A stretch of DNA of 64,000 nucleotides, taken from the NCBI GenBank assembly GCA_964633285.1, contig CAZWGA010000006.1:1-64000 (forward strand), written 5' to 3'. Shown in pieces: positions 51,196 through 62,119 of the stretch (the first letter of the stretch is position 1; every line of letters begins with the position of its first letter). This DNA is from 20CM-2-55-15 sp964633285 (lineage in GTDB: Bacteria > Acidobacteriota > Terriglobia > 20CM-2-55-15). The notes beneath the pieces are model-generated. The model was not told the DNA's origin. It made no database searches and was given only the letters and a program-made list of their open reading frames with translations. A program made the position numbers and the translations under genes.

Positions 51196-52985
51196 CGATG
51201 ATCCAGGCCCTGATTACCCACGCCGAATACGTCGCAGGGATCCAGGCTCTTTTTCAAATCGCGTTTCCATTGGAGCGCGGTCTCCGACATGATTTGCGGC
51301 AGGAATGCGCGGCGAATTTTGCCGACGCCATGATGATGAGAGAGCGAGCCGCCGGATTTCAGGATTTCATCGCGTGCGGCATTCTCCAGCTCCAGATAGA
51401 CTTCATGCGGATTCGGCACTCCCTTGTAATAGAACCCTGCATAGAAATAGATGCACACACCGGTGCGATATACCTGAGTCACCCGCGCGGTCACAAAAAG
51501 ATTTCCGGGCAGCCCTCGTTTCCGGTATTCGTCGTGAAGCCGTTTCTTGACGTTTTCGCATAACGCCAGCGCCTGGCTCCACGGCACGGATGTTTCGAAC
51601 GATTCCGCAATGATGTAGTAGTTCATCAGGAAATCGCGAATGTAGGCGATGCTGAACGTCAGTTGATAGCCGCGGCGTCCGTTTTCGCCTCCGGCCTTCA
51701 TGCCGCCATGACGCGCTGCGATGCGGTACAGATCCTTCTGCTGCTGTTCGACCTCGCCGCGTTGGCCTTCAAACACCAGCGTGCACGCTACCATCCGGTC
51801 CGGCGCGAATCCTTTGATCCGCGTGACAAAGAATTTTTCCGCCTTGCTCTTTAAATCCGCAAGTCCGCCGCTGGATTTCGGTTTCAGCGCCAGGCCGAAT
51901 TGAAACTGCAGATTGTCCACGAGCCGCACGCTGGCTGGAGGGGTGGCTTCGCGCGCAAGGTCATACATGAACTTGAAGCCGTGCTCGAAACTTGGAAAGA
52001 GGACAGAGCCGTATTCCTGGACTTCAGGCAGTGGAAATATCTTCACGATGGCCGACGTAATGATTCCCAGCGTTCCTTCCGAGCCGAACATGAGCCGCCG
52101 AAGGTCCAGTCCCACCGACTCCCGCGGCGCGGTGCCGGTTCGCTCGAGTCTTCCGGCCGGAGTGGCCACGTTGACATCCAGGACGAGATCCTCGATGTTT
52201 CCATAGCGGTTTTTCTTCATGCCGCTGGCGTTCGTCGCGATCCACCCGCCCAGCGTGGAAAACTCGACACTGTCGGGTTCGTGTCCCATCGTCATGCCGT
52301 ATCCGGCGAGGCCCTTCATGATGTGACGTCCGACGGCGCCGGCCTGAATGCAGGCCATCATGTTCGTGCGATCGATCCACAGAATCCGGTTCATACGATG
52401 CATATCCACGCTGACGATCGTGCGCTCTTCATGAACCGGACATCGAAGAGCGTCCGTTACGTTGGTTCCACCACCGTAAGGAATCAGCACGGCGTTGTGC
52501 TTTCGCGCCGATTCGACCAGCTTCGTTACCTGATCGTCCGCTTGTGGATACACGACGGCATCCGGGATTCGCCCCAGTTCCGCATACTTGATCGAATACA
52601 TTTCCTCCTGCGTGTGGCCGTGGCCATGCCTGAGGCGAATCTCTCCATTCGTATCGATCTGATTCGGATCCAGGAAACTCTGAAGGCTTGCCAGAAACTC
52701 CGCGGCCATGCGAGGTTCGGGAATGGCCGTTGGATATTCCGGCCGATGGACCTCCCGAGGATTTACATCGGCGGCAAGAACTTCGCGAACCCATGGAAGA
52801 AATCTCGGAAGTTCCTTCCCGCTGAGTTCGTACCTTGTGCCTCGAATGATAACGTGACCGTTTTCGCTGAAGTCGAAATGAGTATCCCGAAAACCCCAGA
52901 CATCCAGGCTCTCGTCTTCTACCGGTCCCGGCGGCGGGGGCGTTTCGGGAACGATTCGTGATGTATCTGTGCGTGAAGAACTCAA
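51192..52985 (-). CDS. Alkyldihydroxyacetonephosphate synthase-like FAD enzyme
   Basis: A VAO-type flavoenzyme. The N-terminal DVWGFRDTHFDFSENG...GTRYELSGKELP block is characteristic of AGPS. FAD-binding motifs are IPYGGGTNVTDAL and EFSTLGGWIATNASGMKKNRYG. The active-site HHH in SLSHHHGVGKIR is intact near the C terminus. It exchanges the acyl chain of acyl-DHAP for a fatty alcohol, making an ether bond. The N terminus has no ATG outside the divergent neighbour; TTG 52985 (597 aa) is my best start. It is coupled to the SDR gene. Confidence 0.87.
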   Translation of the reverse strand: MSSSRTDTSRIVPETPPPPGPVEDESLDVWGFRDTHFDFSENGHVIIRGTRYELSGKELPRFLPWVREVLAADVNPREVHRPEYPTAIPEPRMAAEFLASLQSFLDPNQIDTNGEIRLRHGHGHTQEEMYSIKYAELGRIPDAVVYPQADDQVTKLVESARKHNAVLIPYGGGTNVTDALRCPVHEERTIVSVDMHRMNRILWIDRTNMMACIQAGAVGRHIMKGLAGYGMTMGHEPDSVEFSTLGGWIATNASGMKKNRYGNIEDLVLDVNVATPAGRLERTGTAPRESVGLDLRRLMFGSEGTLGIITSAIVKIFPLPEVQEYGSVLFPSFEHGFKFMYDLAREATPPASVRLVDNLQFQFGLALKPKSSGGLADLKSKAEKFFVTRIKGFAPDRMVACTLVFEGQRGEVEQQQKDLYRIAARHGGMKAGGENGRRGYQLTFSIAYIRDFLMNYYIIAESFETSVPWSQALALCENVKKRLHDEYRKRGLPGNLFVTARVTQVYRTGVCIYFYAGFYYKGVPNPHEVYLELENAARDEILKSGGSLSHHHGVGKIRRAFLPQIMSETALQWKRDLKKSLDPCDVFGVGNQGLDHR

Positions 52986-53037
52986 ACCCGGAAAATACGA
53001 TAGAATTCGCCAACGTTCAACGCCGAAAGGAGACGCA

Positions 53038-54870
53038 ATGAAATTCCGGCTCACCATGCTTGCGGCATTGCTCACCATTGGGACGGAAGGTCTCGCGAAC
53101 GATTTGTGGTTTCCGCAGATCGCAGCCGGCGGCGGCTACACGACGAAGATCACTTTGGCGAATGTTGATCTTCGTGGCACGGCGCCGGCGCTCGGGCAGT
53201 TGTTTTTCTACAATCAGGATGGATCGGCGCGGACGGTAACGACTCTGGAAGCAGGCACGGCGTCCAGTTTCAACATTACGGTTCCGTATCAGGGAACGCG
53301 TACGTTGACGATCACGTCTCGAGCGGATGTCGCTGTCGGCGCCGCAAAATATCAGGGCGACGCGGTTGTGACCGGGGGAGTGGCGACGTATACATTTGGA
53401 GCCACCGCTGTCGGTGTGCTTCCCGGCAACTCGATCAGCAACGGATACGTTCCCCTTTTGCTGCGGCCGGGCTTCGATACGGGCATCGCCGTCGTCAACA
53501 CGTTCAGCGCGCCTATCGACGTGCAGTTCAGCCTGCTGAATCCCGATGGATCTTCTCTCCAAACCGGCTCGAGAGTCCGGATTCCAACGAACGGGCAAGT
53601 CGCCAGGCTTGTGGGTCCTGAGCTGGGATTTCGGGGACCATTTGCGCCAGGAACGGCTCTGCAGATTTCTGTCATTGGAAGCGGGACCTTTGCGGCCTTG
53701 CCGCTTTCGCTCGGAAACGGCTTTATCTCGTCTTCCACGACCATCGATCCAAATGATGCCCAGACTCCGCTTTATATCCCGCATGTCGCGCTCGGCAGCG
53801 GATACACCATGAACTTTCGTATCTTCAATTCTTCAGATGCCCCGCTTGGAGGAACACTCCGGTTCAAAGACAGTGCGGGGAAGCCACTGCCCGTTGTGGC
53901 AACGCAAACAACAACCGTCGATGTCACTCCGACGACTCCGGACTTATTCGAGGTGGCGAGTATTCCGGCAAAAGGCAGCGTTGTGCTGGGTGTAAGCGCT
54001 CCCGGTCCCTTGAAGGTGGGATATGCGACGTGGGAGTCATTTATTCCAAACAATCCCGTGATCCGGGTGCCCGCTCCGACCGGAATTGCCGCGACAATTT
54101 TTAGTGACCCTGTGCACGTGGGCGAATCCGGAACGACGAACTTTTATTCTGCCGCAATTCCCGTCGATGTAGGACAAGGCATCAATACCGGCGTGGCGCT
54201 GGCCACGGCCGGCATCAATGGATCGAAAATCAGCGTTTCGCTGCGCGATTCGTCCGGCGCCTCCGTGGCTGCTTCGAATCTCGCAGCATTGAATCCCCTC
54301 GCCGCCGGTAACCAGCTTGCCCGGTATGCTTCGGAGTTCTTCGATGGCATCACCATCGCCGGTGGCTACATGATCGTTGAATCCAGCGGGCCGGACGGGT
54401 TTCTGCCGCTGGCGATTCTGGACAGTAGCGGCACGTTCTCAACGACAGCAGTCATCCGGCGTTCTTTATATGCGCCGAGCCAGCTTGCCGGAAATTTCAC
54501 GGGGGCGTGGAACAACACGACTTTCGGAAGCACTGGGGCTGCCAGACTGAATCTCTCGATCAATTCCACTACCAATGTCGCGACAATCAACATCGACGTT
54601 GACGGCAATGTTTTCGGTGGGCCGGATCCGCCGGCCGAAACCTGGACGTGCACGGTCACGTTGGAGGGTTGCAAAGCCACATTCATTTCCCCTGTCTTCG
54701 GTGCCGGGATCTTCGTGCTCAGGCCCGACGGAACCTTGTATATCCGGTCGACGCCTTCAGGCGGTTTTTTCAATATGGATGGATATCTGAATTCCCGAAA
54801 CCTCTGGGGAGCATATAGCGTGGGTTTGGGCTCACTGAGGGCGATCGGAACATTTTCGTTATCGAAGTGA
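53038..54870 (+). CDS. Secreted beta-rich repeat protein
   Basis: A 610-aa exported protein with a signal peptide (1-20) and an AAAGGAG-type ribosome site. The first module, LWFPQIAAGGGYTTKITLAN (22-41), and a later IPHVALGSGYTMNFRIFN (near 244) share the aromatic-P-x-x-x-x-GGG-Y-T pattern with modules of the copper monooxygenase at 36.2 kb. Modules of about 110 residues fill most of the protein; a distinct C-terminal domain (about 485-610) has two Cys in ETWTCTVTLEGC. No enzyme motif is seen. It is probably a surface or secreted binding protein. Confidence 0.75.
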   Translation: MKFRLTMLAALLTIGTEGLANDLWFPQIAAGGGYTTKITLANVDLRGTAPALGQLFFYNQDGSARTVTTLEAGTASSFNITVPYQGTRTLTITSRADVAVGAAKYQGDAVVTGGVATYTFGATAVGVLPGNSISNGYVPLLLRPGFDTGIAVVNTFSAPIDVQFSLLNPDGSSLQTGSRVRIPTNGQVARLVGPELGFRGPFAPGTALQISVIGSGTFAALPLSLGNGFISSSTTIDPNDAQTPLYIPHVALGSGYTMNFRIFNSSDAPLGGTLRFKDSAGKPLPVVATQTTTVDVTPTTPDLFEVASIPAKGSVVLGVSAPGPLKVGYATWESFIPNNPVIRVPAPTGIAATIFSDPVHVGESGTTNFYSAAIPVDVGQGINTGVALATAGINGSKISVSLRDSSGASVAASNLAALNPLAAGNQLARYASEFFDGITIAGGYMIVESSGPDGFLPLAILDSSGTFSTTAVIRRSLYAPSQLAGNFTGAWNNTTFGSTGAARLNLSINSTTNVATINIDVDGNVFGGPDPPAETWTCTVTLEGCKATFISPVFGAGIFVLRPDGTLYIRSTPSGGFFNMDGYLNSRNLWGAYSVGLGSLRAIGTFSLSK

Positions 54871-56324
54871 TGTTCAACGCTGAAGAACTGAGCCTGCTCT
54901 ACACGATTGCGCGCACTCTCGGGGAAGATTGCGGTTACGGCGAGCTTTTAACCAGCGTGCTCGACAAAACCATCGATGGACTGGGCGCCGATCGCGGCTT
55001 CGTCCTGGTTCGGGAAAATGGAAGATTTCGCGCGGCGATCGCGCGGAATTTTCGAAGTGAAGCACTGTCGCAGGCCGAAGCCGATGTCAGCAGTTCGATT
55101 GCGAACTCGGTTTTGGAAACCGGGAAGGCGCTGCTTGTCGGCGATGCCCTGGAAACGGATCGCTTCAAGAACAATCCCAGTGTTCAACGCCTCGCAATCC
55201 GTTCGGTTCTTTGCGCGCCGTTGATCGCAACGGCGGAAGCCTTCGCTTTGATCTATCTGGAGAATCGCGATGTCGCGCAGCGATTCACGGAGCGTCAGCG
55301 CGAGTTGCTGGACGAAATCAGCGCGCTCGCGTCACCCCGGCTTCGCGTTGCGATTGCGGTGGAAGCGGCGAAGCGCCGGGCCCGAGAACTCGAAACACGG
55401 ATCGGAGAAGCCGACGGCATCGTGACGGCGGATCCGAAAATGGCGTCTGTTCTCGAGACCGTGCGCCAGGTCGCGCCGACCGATCTCTCAGTGCTGATTC
55501 AAGGCGAAACCGGAACGGGCAAAGAACTCATTGCGCGTTCGATTTATCGCCAGAGCTCGCGATCGAGCGGACCGTTCATCGTTCTCAACTGCGCTGTTCT
55601 TCCTGCCAGTCTCATTGAGTCGGAATTATTCGGTGTTGTTCGCGGCGCGTTTACCGGAGCGGATCGGGATCGCGTCGGTCTGATCGGCGCCGCCCATCGC
55701 GGAACTCTGTTCCTCGATGAAATCGGAGAATTGCCGATCGAGCTTCAGCCTCGATTGCTGCGCGTCCTTCAATCGGGCGAATACAACCGCCTCGGCTCAA
55801 CACGAAACGAGACTGCGGATATCCGTGTCATCGCTGCAACCAATCGGGACCTCGAGCGTGAAGTCGAGTCCGGAACTTTTCGAAGCGATTTATTCTTCCG
55901 GCTCGCCACGATCACATTAAAATTGCCGCCGCTTCGCGAGCGCCTTCAGGATATTCAGTTGCTCGCCGATCATTTTCTCCACCAATATTCCGCGCGCTTC
56001 GGGCGTGAAGTACCGCGGTTGTCGCCCGAGCTTCTGGGTTCGCTGCTGGCTTATTCCTTTCCGGGAAATGTTCGCGAGCTTGAATCGGAAATGGCGCGTC
56101 TGGCCGCCCTGTCGTCGGACTCGCTCAGCGAACGCATTCAGGGATCAGAGAAGAACGCTCTTCAACCGATGTCGATTGCTGAAATGGAAAAGCGCCTGAT
56201 CCTCCTGGTTTTGAAAACGACTGAAGGAAATCGCACGCGCGCCTCCGAGATTCTCGGCATCAGCCGCGAAGGCCTCCGCACGAAGATGCAGCGTTACGGG
56301 CTGGCAGACACGAACGCCGGTTAA
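54870..56324 (+). CDS. Sigma-54-dependent transcriptional activator with GAF sensor domain
   Basis: A 484-aa regulator starting at ATG 54870, overlapping the previous stop by 1 nt. An N-terminal GAF domain (about 20-155) precedes the AAA+ domain with Walker A GETGTGKE, the sigma-54 contact loop GAFTGA, Walker B LFLDEIGEL and the R-finger region FRSDLFFRL. A Fis-type helix-turn-helix closes the protein (GNRTRASEILGISREGLRTKM). It activates sigma-54 promoters in response to a ligand bound by GAF. Targets are not visible. Confidence 0.93.
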   Translation: MFNAEELSLLYTIARTLGEDCGYGELLTSVLDKTIDGLGADRGFVLVRENGRFRAAIARNFRSEALSQAEADVSSSIANSVLETGKALLVGDALETDRFKNNPSVQRLAIRSVLCAPLIATAEAFALIYLENRDVAQRFTERQRELLDEISALASPRLRVAIAVEAAKRRARELETRIGEADGIVTADPKMASVLETVRQVAPTDLSVLIQGETGTGKELIARSIYRQSSRSSGPFIVLNCAVLPASLIESELFGVVRGAFTGADRDRVGLIGAAHRGTLFLDEIGELPIELQPRLLRVLQSGEYNRLGSTRNETADIRVIAATNRDLEREVESGTFRSDLFFRLATITLKLPPLRERLQDIQLLADHFLHQYSARFGREVPRLSPELLGSLLAYSFPGNVRELESEMARLAALSSDSLSERIQGSEKNALQPMSIAEMEKRLILLVLKTTEGNRTRASEILGISREGLRTKMQRYGLADTNAG

Positions 56325-56366
56325 AACCGGCGACTACATACTTGAATGCAATATGTGGCGCGGGTT

Positions 56367-58543
56367 TTACACTCGCGTTCGGCGTGAAAACGCGACCAGC
56401 GCGGCATTCGCAAGATACAAAGCCAAAATCCCTGCATAGAAATAAGTGATGCTGGTTTGCGCTACAGATGCGCCCGGGACTCCGAATGAGCGTTCGAGGT
56501 TCGGGTTTCCAAACATCATGGGGCCGCCATTGTTCTTCGATGCGAAGCACTCCGCCACAAGGAATATCAGACCCAGCAGCACGAATCCCCCCCAGGCACG
56601 CCATTCGGGTGCGGTTCCAGGCACCAGATAATCGACGATCGGTTGCAGTCTGGGCGGGGGCTGCGTCACGTCCCGAACGGGTACGAACAAAGCCGCAAGA
56701 ACCGTGAGTGCAAAGAACCCGAAGGTCAAAAGGAAAACGACAACGAATGGCCCCGGCGGCCGAAGATTCAGTCCAAACGGACTCGGCCCGAGTATGGCTG
56801 GGATCCCTCTCAGTGGGCCTTCCAGAGCATCTATCGCGAGCCGGTCCCATTGGCCAATCCCAACTGCTTTGATGAAATGCTCTCGTGTGGGCGGCGCAAG
56901 CAGTGCCTTTCCCGGCAGATATTGCTGATGAGATTTGCTCCAGAAATCCATTGGAGGATTATCGAGATTCACATGTGCTTCTTCCTGTTGGGGGGCGATT
57001 TGCTGAGCACGTTCGAAGGCCGCGCGCGCCTCATCGTTTTTTCCCGCGGACTTTAGAAGTACGCCAAGGTTGTTCCAGCTTTCGGCAAACTGCGGGAGTT
57101 GCCGGTAAAGCTCTTCTGCTTTCTCCGGCTGGCCGTCGTGTTGATACGCCATGGCGACAAGCAGATCACGCTCAGGGCTTTTCGGAATCTCGTTTTCAAA
57201 GTAATAAATCGTGCCAGGTCCGGCGAATGTGCCCATAGACGCGCTCAACGGCATGGTGGAATAACGGAGGATTGTTTCGAGAAATGCGCCGAAAAGACCT
57301 GTTCCGAGCCATCCGATTGCGGCGATAGTTAAAAAACAGAATCGTTCTTTCCGGCTCCAGTACTCGATGTTGAAAAAACCAAATCGCCTTCGTACTCCCT
57401 GTTGCCGGTCCGCGCGGGCCTGCATACGCCGCTGAGGCACGTAACGAAGCAAGCTCAGAAAATAGAGAAGCGCAGCCGTGCCTGCGGCCGGCAACAACAG
57501 CATAAAGGGCCGAAACATCGAAGCTAATGTTGAATTCATCGGGAATAACGAATTCCTTCGAGCTTCATCGGCGCGCTCCCGCCACGTTGCAGCTTCCTGA
57601 TGTTTTCCGGATCTTTCCAGAAATTCGGATTCAGCGCTCCATGCATATTCAGCGGCCTCAGTCCATGGACCGAGGAGGTAGCTTTGGGTTACATCCGAAT
57701 TGAAATGAAGTGAAAGGCGAGACAACAGAGCAGACACAAGGCGCGGATCGTTGCCGGCTTGCCAGAAGGACTGATATCCCCGTTCGAAGGCTCTCTCGGC
57801 CTCGTCCTTTCGTCCATCTGCTTTCAACGCTGACGATAGCCGCAGAAGCTCTGTGTAGTCTGCGGGGCCATCCGTAACGGCAGCCTTGATGAGTTGAGAA
57901 GTCTCTTCGGTTTTTCCCAATTCTCGAAAAATGTGGGCAAGTTCGATTCGCAGCCACGGCGAGAGCGGATCCCTCATTACGGAGTTCTGCGCTTCGTTGA
58001 GCCACTGCTGTGCCTGATCCGCGGTGGCATTGAATCGTGCGCAGCAATGCGTTTCGCTTTCAGGTAAGGTTGCAGGCAGCAGGGAACTCGACGGCCAATA
58101 TGAAATATGAGGATCGGCGGGATTGAAATCGATTATTCGATGAACGACGCGATAGTGTGTCGACGGTGTCTCGAAATCCGCAACATCGACTTCAAGGTGA
58201 TCACCTTTTAAACGGATGCCAGCGATATATGCACCGCCAAAATGCCAGCGTCCCGTGACGACACCTTTGTCGACATCCAATCTGCGAAGCCAGTTTCCAT
58301 GGCTGAAGTAGGCCGCGGAACCCGGTCCTGCAAGGGCCAGGAGTTCGGTATAGGGAGCTCTCTGATCCAGACCCACTCCTGTTCCGTACTGAATGTGCCA
58401 TGCTTTTTCGCCAATTCCGCCGCTGACTTCGAAGATATTTGGTGAAGGCCGGGTAAGTTTGATTTCGCCCGCAAGGGCCTCAGGCGCCAGAAAAATGGGC
58501 GACGCCATCGCAAGAAATGCCAGTATTTCTGGCAGCCGGTTTT

Positions 58544-58547
<4 letters not shown>
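56367..58547 (-). CDS. Multi-domain TPR membrane protein
   Basis: A 726-aa protein with a signal peptide (1-26). A beta-rich extracytoplasmic region (about 27-165) is followed by TPR-like helices (about 180-330), two membrane helices (about 347-368 and 402-424), another TPR pair (about 465-525, SWNNLGVLLKSAGKNDEARAAFERAQ) and three C-terminal membrane helices. I do not recognise a named family. It is coupled by a 4-nt overlap to a Ser/Thr kinase gene, so it may be a partner or target in envelope signalling. Confidence 0.75.
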
Positions 58548-59899
<1,352 letters not shown>

Positions 59900-59930
59900 C
59901 GATCCAGGACCATAGGCAGGTTTCGTGCCA

Positions 59931-61082
59931 CTAGTGCTTCTGCCTCCGGGAGATGGTTCCGAAGTGATCCCCAAGCGAATCCGGTTCGCCGATGAATGTC
60001 GTTACCAGGTGGTTGGGTTCGATATCGTAGAAGTATCCGGGATGGACCAGAATCCGATCGCGCTCGAGAAGTTCATGTGCCGCGTCTTCTTCGTCGCGCT
60101 CTGTTTGAATCGTGATGTAAAAACCTCCACGCGGTTCAACGAACCGCATTCCCTTCAGTCCGTCAATTGCCGCAGTGCGGCATCTCGAGATCCATGCCTG
60201 GTACTGCTTCAGGAAATCAGCGCCTTGCTCGAAGATTCGCGGCACGGCAAATTGAGCGATCTCGTTAACCGGCAGAAAAGTGTCGGAAATGATTTCGAGC
60301 GCGCCGATCGATTTTCGAACAAGATCCTCATTGCCGCTGACAGCCATCCAGCCGACCTTGATTCCCGGAAGCGCAAACATTTTTGAAAATCCATTCAACG
60401 TGAACACGAGCGGCGCGGCCGTTGCGGCGATTCTCGGAAAGGAGTTGATGCCGAACACGAATTCGCTGAAGACTTCGTCGGAAATGATCGGGAGGGAGTG
60501 GCGCGAGGCGATTTCCGCTAATCTGTCGAGCTGATCCTTGTCCGCGACCATGCCGGTCGGATTGTGCGGCGATATCAGAACGATGGCTCTCGTCCGGGAC
60601 CGGATCGAGTTGTCCAGGCGATCCAGATCGATCGCCCAGCCTTGCGACTCCATTAATGGATACGTGCGCATCTGTACTCCCGCCAACTGCGCGATGTAAT
60701 CGAACAACGGATACGAAGGCTGCGGGCAGAGAATTTCATCACCGGGTTCGGCCAGAAGCTTGAAGCAATACCAATACGAAACACTTGTTCCGGGAGTGAT
60801 GACGATGTGATCCGGCGAAATATTCAGATTGTTGTAATAACGAACAACAGCTTCGCGCGCCGGCCGCTGGCCTAGCGAATCGGGTCGGTAGATGCGCGCA
60901 GCTTCGGCGGCTTGACGCAGGATGCCGTCGAGCAGATCGGGAGGAAACAGAATTCCGTGTTCGTTGACGTTTCCGCGAACAAGGTCGGCAATGCCAACGC
61001 CTTCCGACTTCAAGCGGTCATGAAGCAGGTAAAGCGGATTCTTCGTGCCTTCCAGGTTCGACGCCAGTTCCGGGAAGAACAT
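59931..61082 (-). CDS. Class I/II PLP-dependent aminotransferase
   Basis: A 383-aa fold-type I enzyme. It has VNEHGILFPP at the N terminus, TPGTSVSYWYCFKLL, PSYPLFDYIA, the PLP-contact motif SPHNPTGMV, SDEVFSEFVF and the Schiff-base Lys in LNGFSKMFALPGIKVGW. A late Arg region (EPNHLVTTFIG) should bind the substrate carboxylate. Aspartate or alanine aminotransferase-like activity is expected; the true substrate is unknown. It lies 31 nt upstream of the kinase gene and diverges from the thioesterase (34 nt). Confidence 0.9.
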   Translation of the reverse strand: MFFPELASNLEGTKNPLYLLHDRLKSEGVGIADLVRGNVNEHGILFPPDLLDGILRQAAEAARIYRPDSLGQRPAREAVVRYYNNLNISPDHIVITPGTSVSYWYCFKLLAEPGDEILCPQPSYPLFDYIAQLAGVQMRTYPLMESQGWAIDLDRLDNSIRSRTRAIVLISPHNPTGMVADKDQLDRLAEIASRHSLPIISDEVFSEFVFGINSFPRIAATAAPLVFTLNGFSKMFALPGIKVGWMAVSGNEDLVRKSIGALEIISDTFLPVNEIAQFAVPRIFEQGADFLKQYQAWISRCRTAAIDGLKGMRFVEPRGGFYITIQTERDEEDAAHELLERDRILVHPGYFYDIEPNHLVTTFIGEPDSLGDHFGTISRRQKH

Positions 61083-61116
61083 GGCTGCAGTCTAACAGTG
61101 CTAGAATCCCGGCGTC

Positions 61117-61518
61117 ATGTTCGAGGCGAGATTTCAAACGTACTGGTCGGATGTCGATGCGGCGGGCATCGTCTATTTTCCGCATTTCTTCAGGTTCGTC
61201 GAACAGGCCGAGGAGGAGTTGTTTCGAGCAGCGGGCGTGAGTCTGCAGCGCCTGATCGAGGAACATCATGTATGGATGCCTCGCGTCGAGGCCTTCTCGA
61301 AATTCTCGAAGCCCATTCAGCACGGGGAAGCGATACGAGTACGTTTGAGGCCGGAACTGCAGAGAGAGAAGACGGTACGGTACAACTTCGAAATCGTGAG
61401 CGACTCCAAAGCGGAGAAACTCGCCGAAGGATACATCACCGTGGTGTGTGTGGATGCGCAGTTCAAATCGATTCCGATACCGGAAGCCATTCGAAAGGTG
61501 ATCGATGCTCAAAAGTGA
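61117..61518 (+). CDS. Acyl-CoA thioesterase, 4HBT/YbgC family
   Basis: A 133-aa hot-dog-fold protein. The active-site strip is SDVDAAGIVYFPHFFRFVEQAEEE, with the catalytic Asp near residue 14. It hydrolyses acyl-CoA thioesters, 4-hydroxybenzoyl-CoA in the prototype. Length is normal. It overlaps the next gene by 14 nt. Confidence 0.9.
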   Translation: MFEARFQTYWSDVDAAGIVYFPHFFRFVEQAEEELFRAAGVSLQRLIEEHHVWMPRVEAFSKFSKPIQHGEAIRVRLRPELQREKTVRYNFEIVSDSKAEKLAEGYITVVCVDAQFKSIPIPEAIRKVIDAQK

Positions 61519-62095
61519 CCTGCGCCTTTTGCAGAAACTGTCCACTCCCGAAAAGATTCAGAAATACCTCGACGATCTTCCCTACAACACCGAAAAGGGA
61601 GGCGAGACCTGCCGGTCTCCACGGCTCGTCGTTCAGTACAATACGGCGCATTGCTTTGAAGGCGCGCTGTTCGCCGCGGCTGCGCTGCGCGCCAATGGAC
61701 GTCCGCCGTTCATTCTGGATCTCGAAGCGGTTCGCGATGTGGATCATGTGATTTCGGTTTACCGCGCCAACGGCTGCTGGGGCGCAATTGCAAAATCAAA
61801 TTACGCGGGATTGAGATTTCGCGCGCCTGTCTATCGAACGCTTCGGGAACTTGCCCTTTCGTATTTCGAGGATTATTACAATCCCCGTGGCGAAAAGACG
61901 CTGCGCGCTTACTCCCGGCCCGTGAGCCTCGCACGCTTCGATTCGATCCAATGGATGACGACGGAAGAGCCTTTGTGGGCGATCGCCGAGCATCTCTGCG
62001 AAATCAAGCACACGCCGATATTGAAAGGCGTCGAATCCCGCATGTTTGCCGACGAGCGTCTGTATAAATCGGGATTGGTTGGACACGCGGGCTGA
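61505..62095 (+). CDS. Transglutaminase-like protein of unknown function
   Basis: A 196-aa protein. A Cys in YNTAHCFEGALFAAAALR (near 50) sits at the start of a helix, as in the transglutaminase/papain-like fold. A His in VDHVISVYRANGCWGAIAKSNY (near 79) and a following acidic or Asn residue could complete a triad. I therefore suggest a cysteine-dependent hydrolase or transferase, with moderate certainty. It is translated with the thioesterase through a 14-nt overlap. Confidence 0.65.
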   Translation: MLKSDLRLLQKLSTPEKIQKYLDDLPYNTEKGGETCRSPRLVVQYNTAHCFEGALFAAAALRANGRPPFILDLEAVRDVDHVISVYRANGCWGAIAKSNYAGLRFRAPVYRTLRELALSYFEDYYNPRGEKTLRAYSRPVSLARFDSIQWMTTEEPLWAIAEHLCEIKHTPILKGVESRMFADERLYKSGLVGHAG

Positions 62096-62119
62096 CGTTC
62101 GCGCACCGAATTTCCTTCC

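Noticed and set aside
51192..53078. Alkyl-DHAP synthase start at an ATG near 53057-53078
   Set aside because: It would run through the start and ribosome site of the divergent secreted-protein gene and adds non-homologous residues; TTG 52985 is preferred but unproven.
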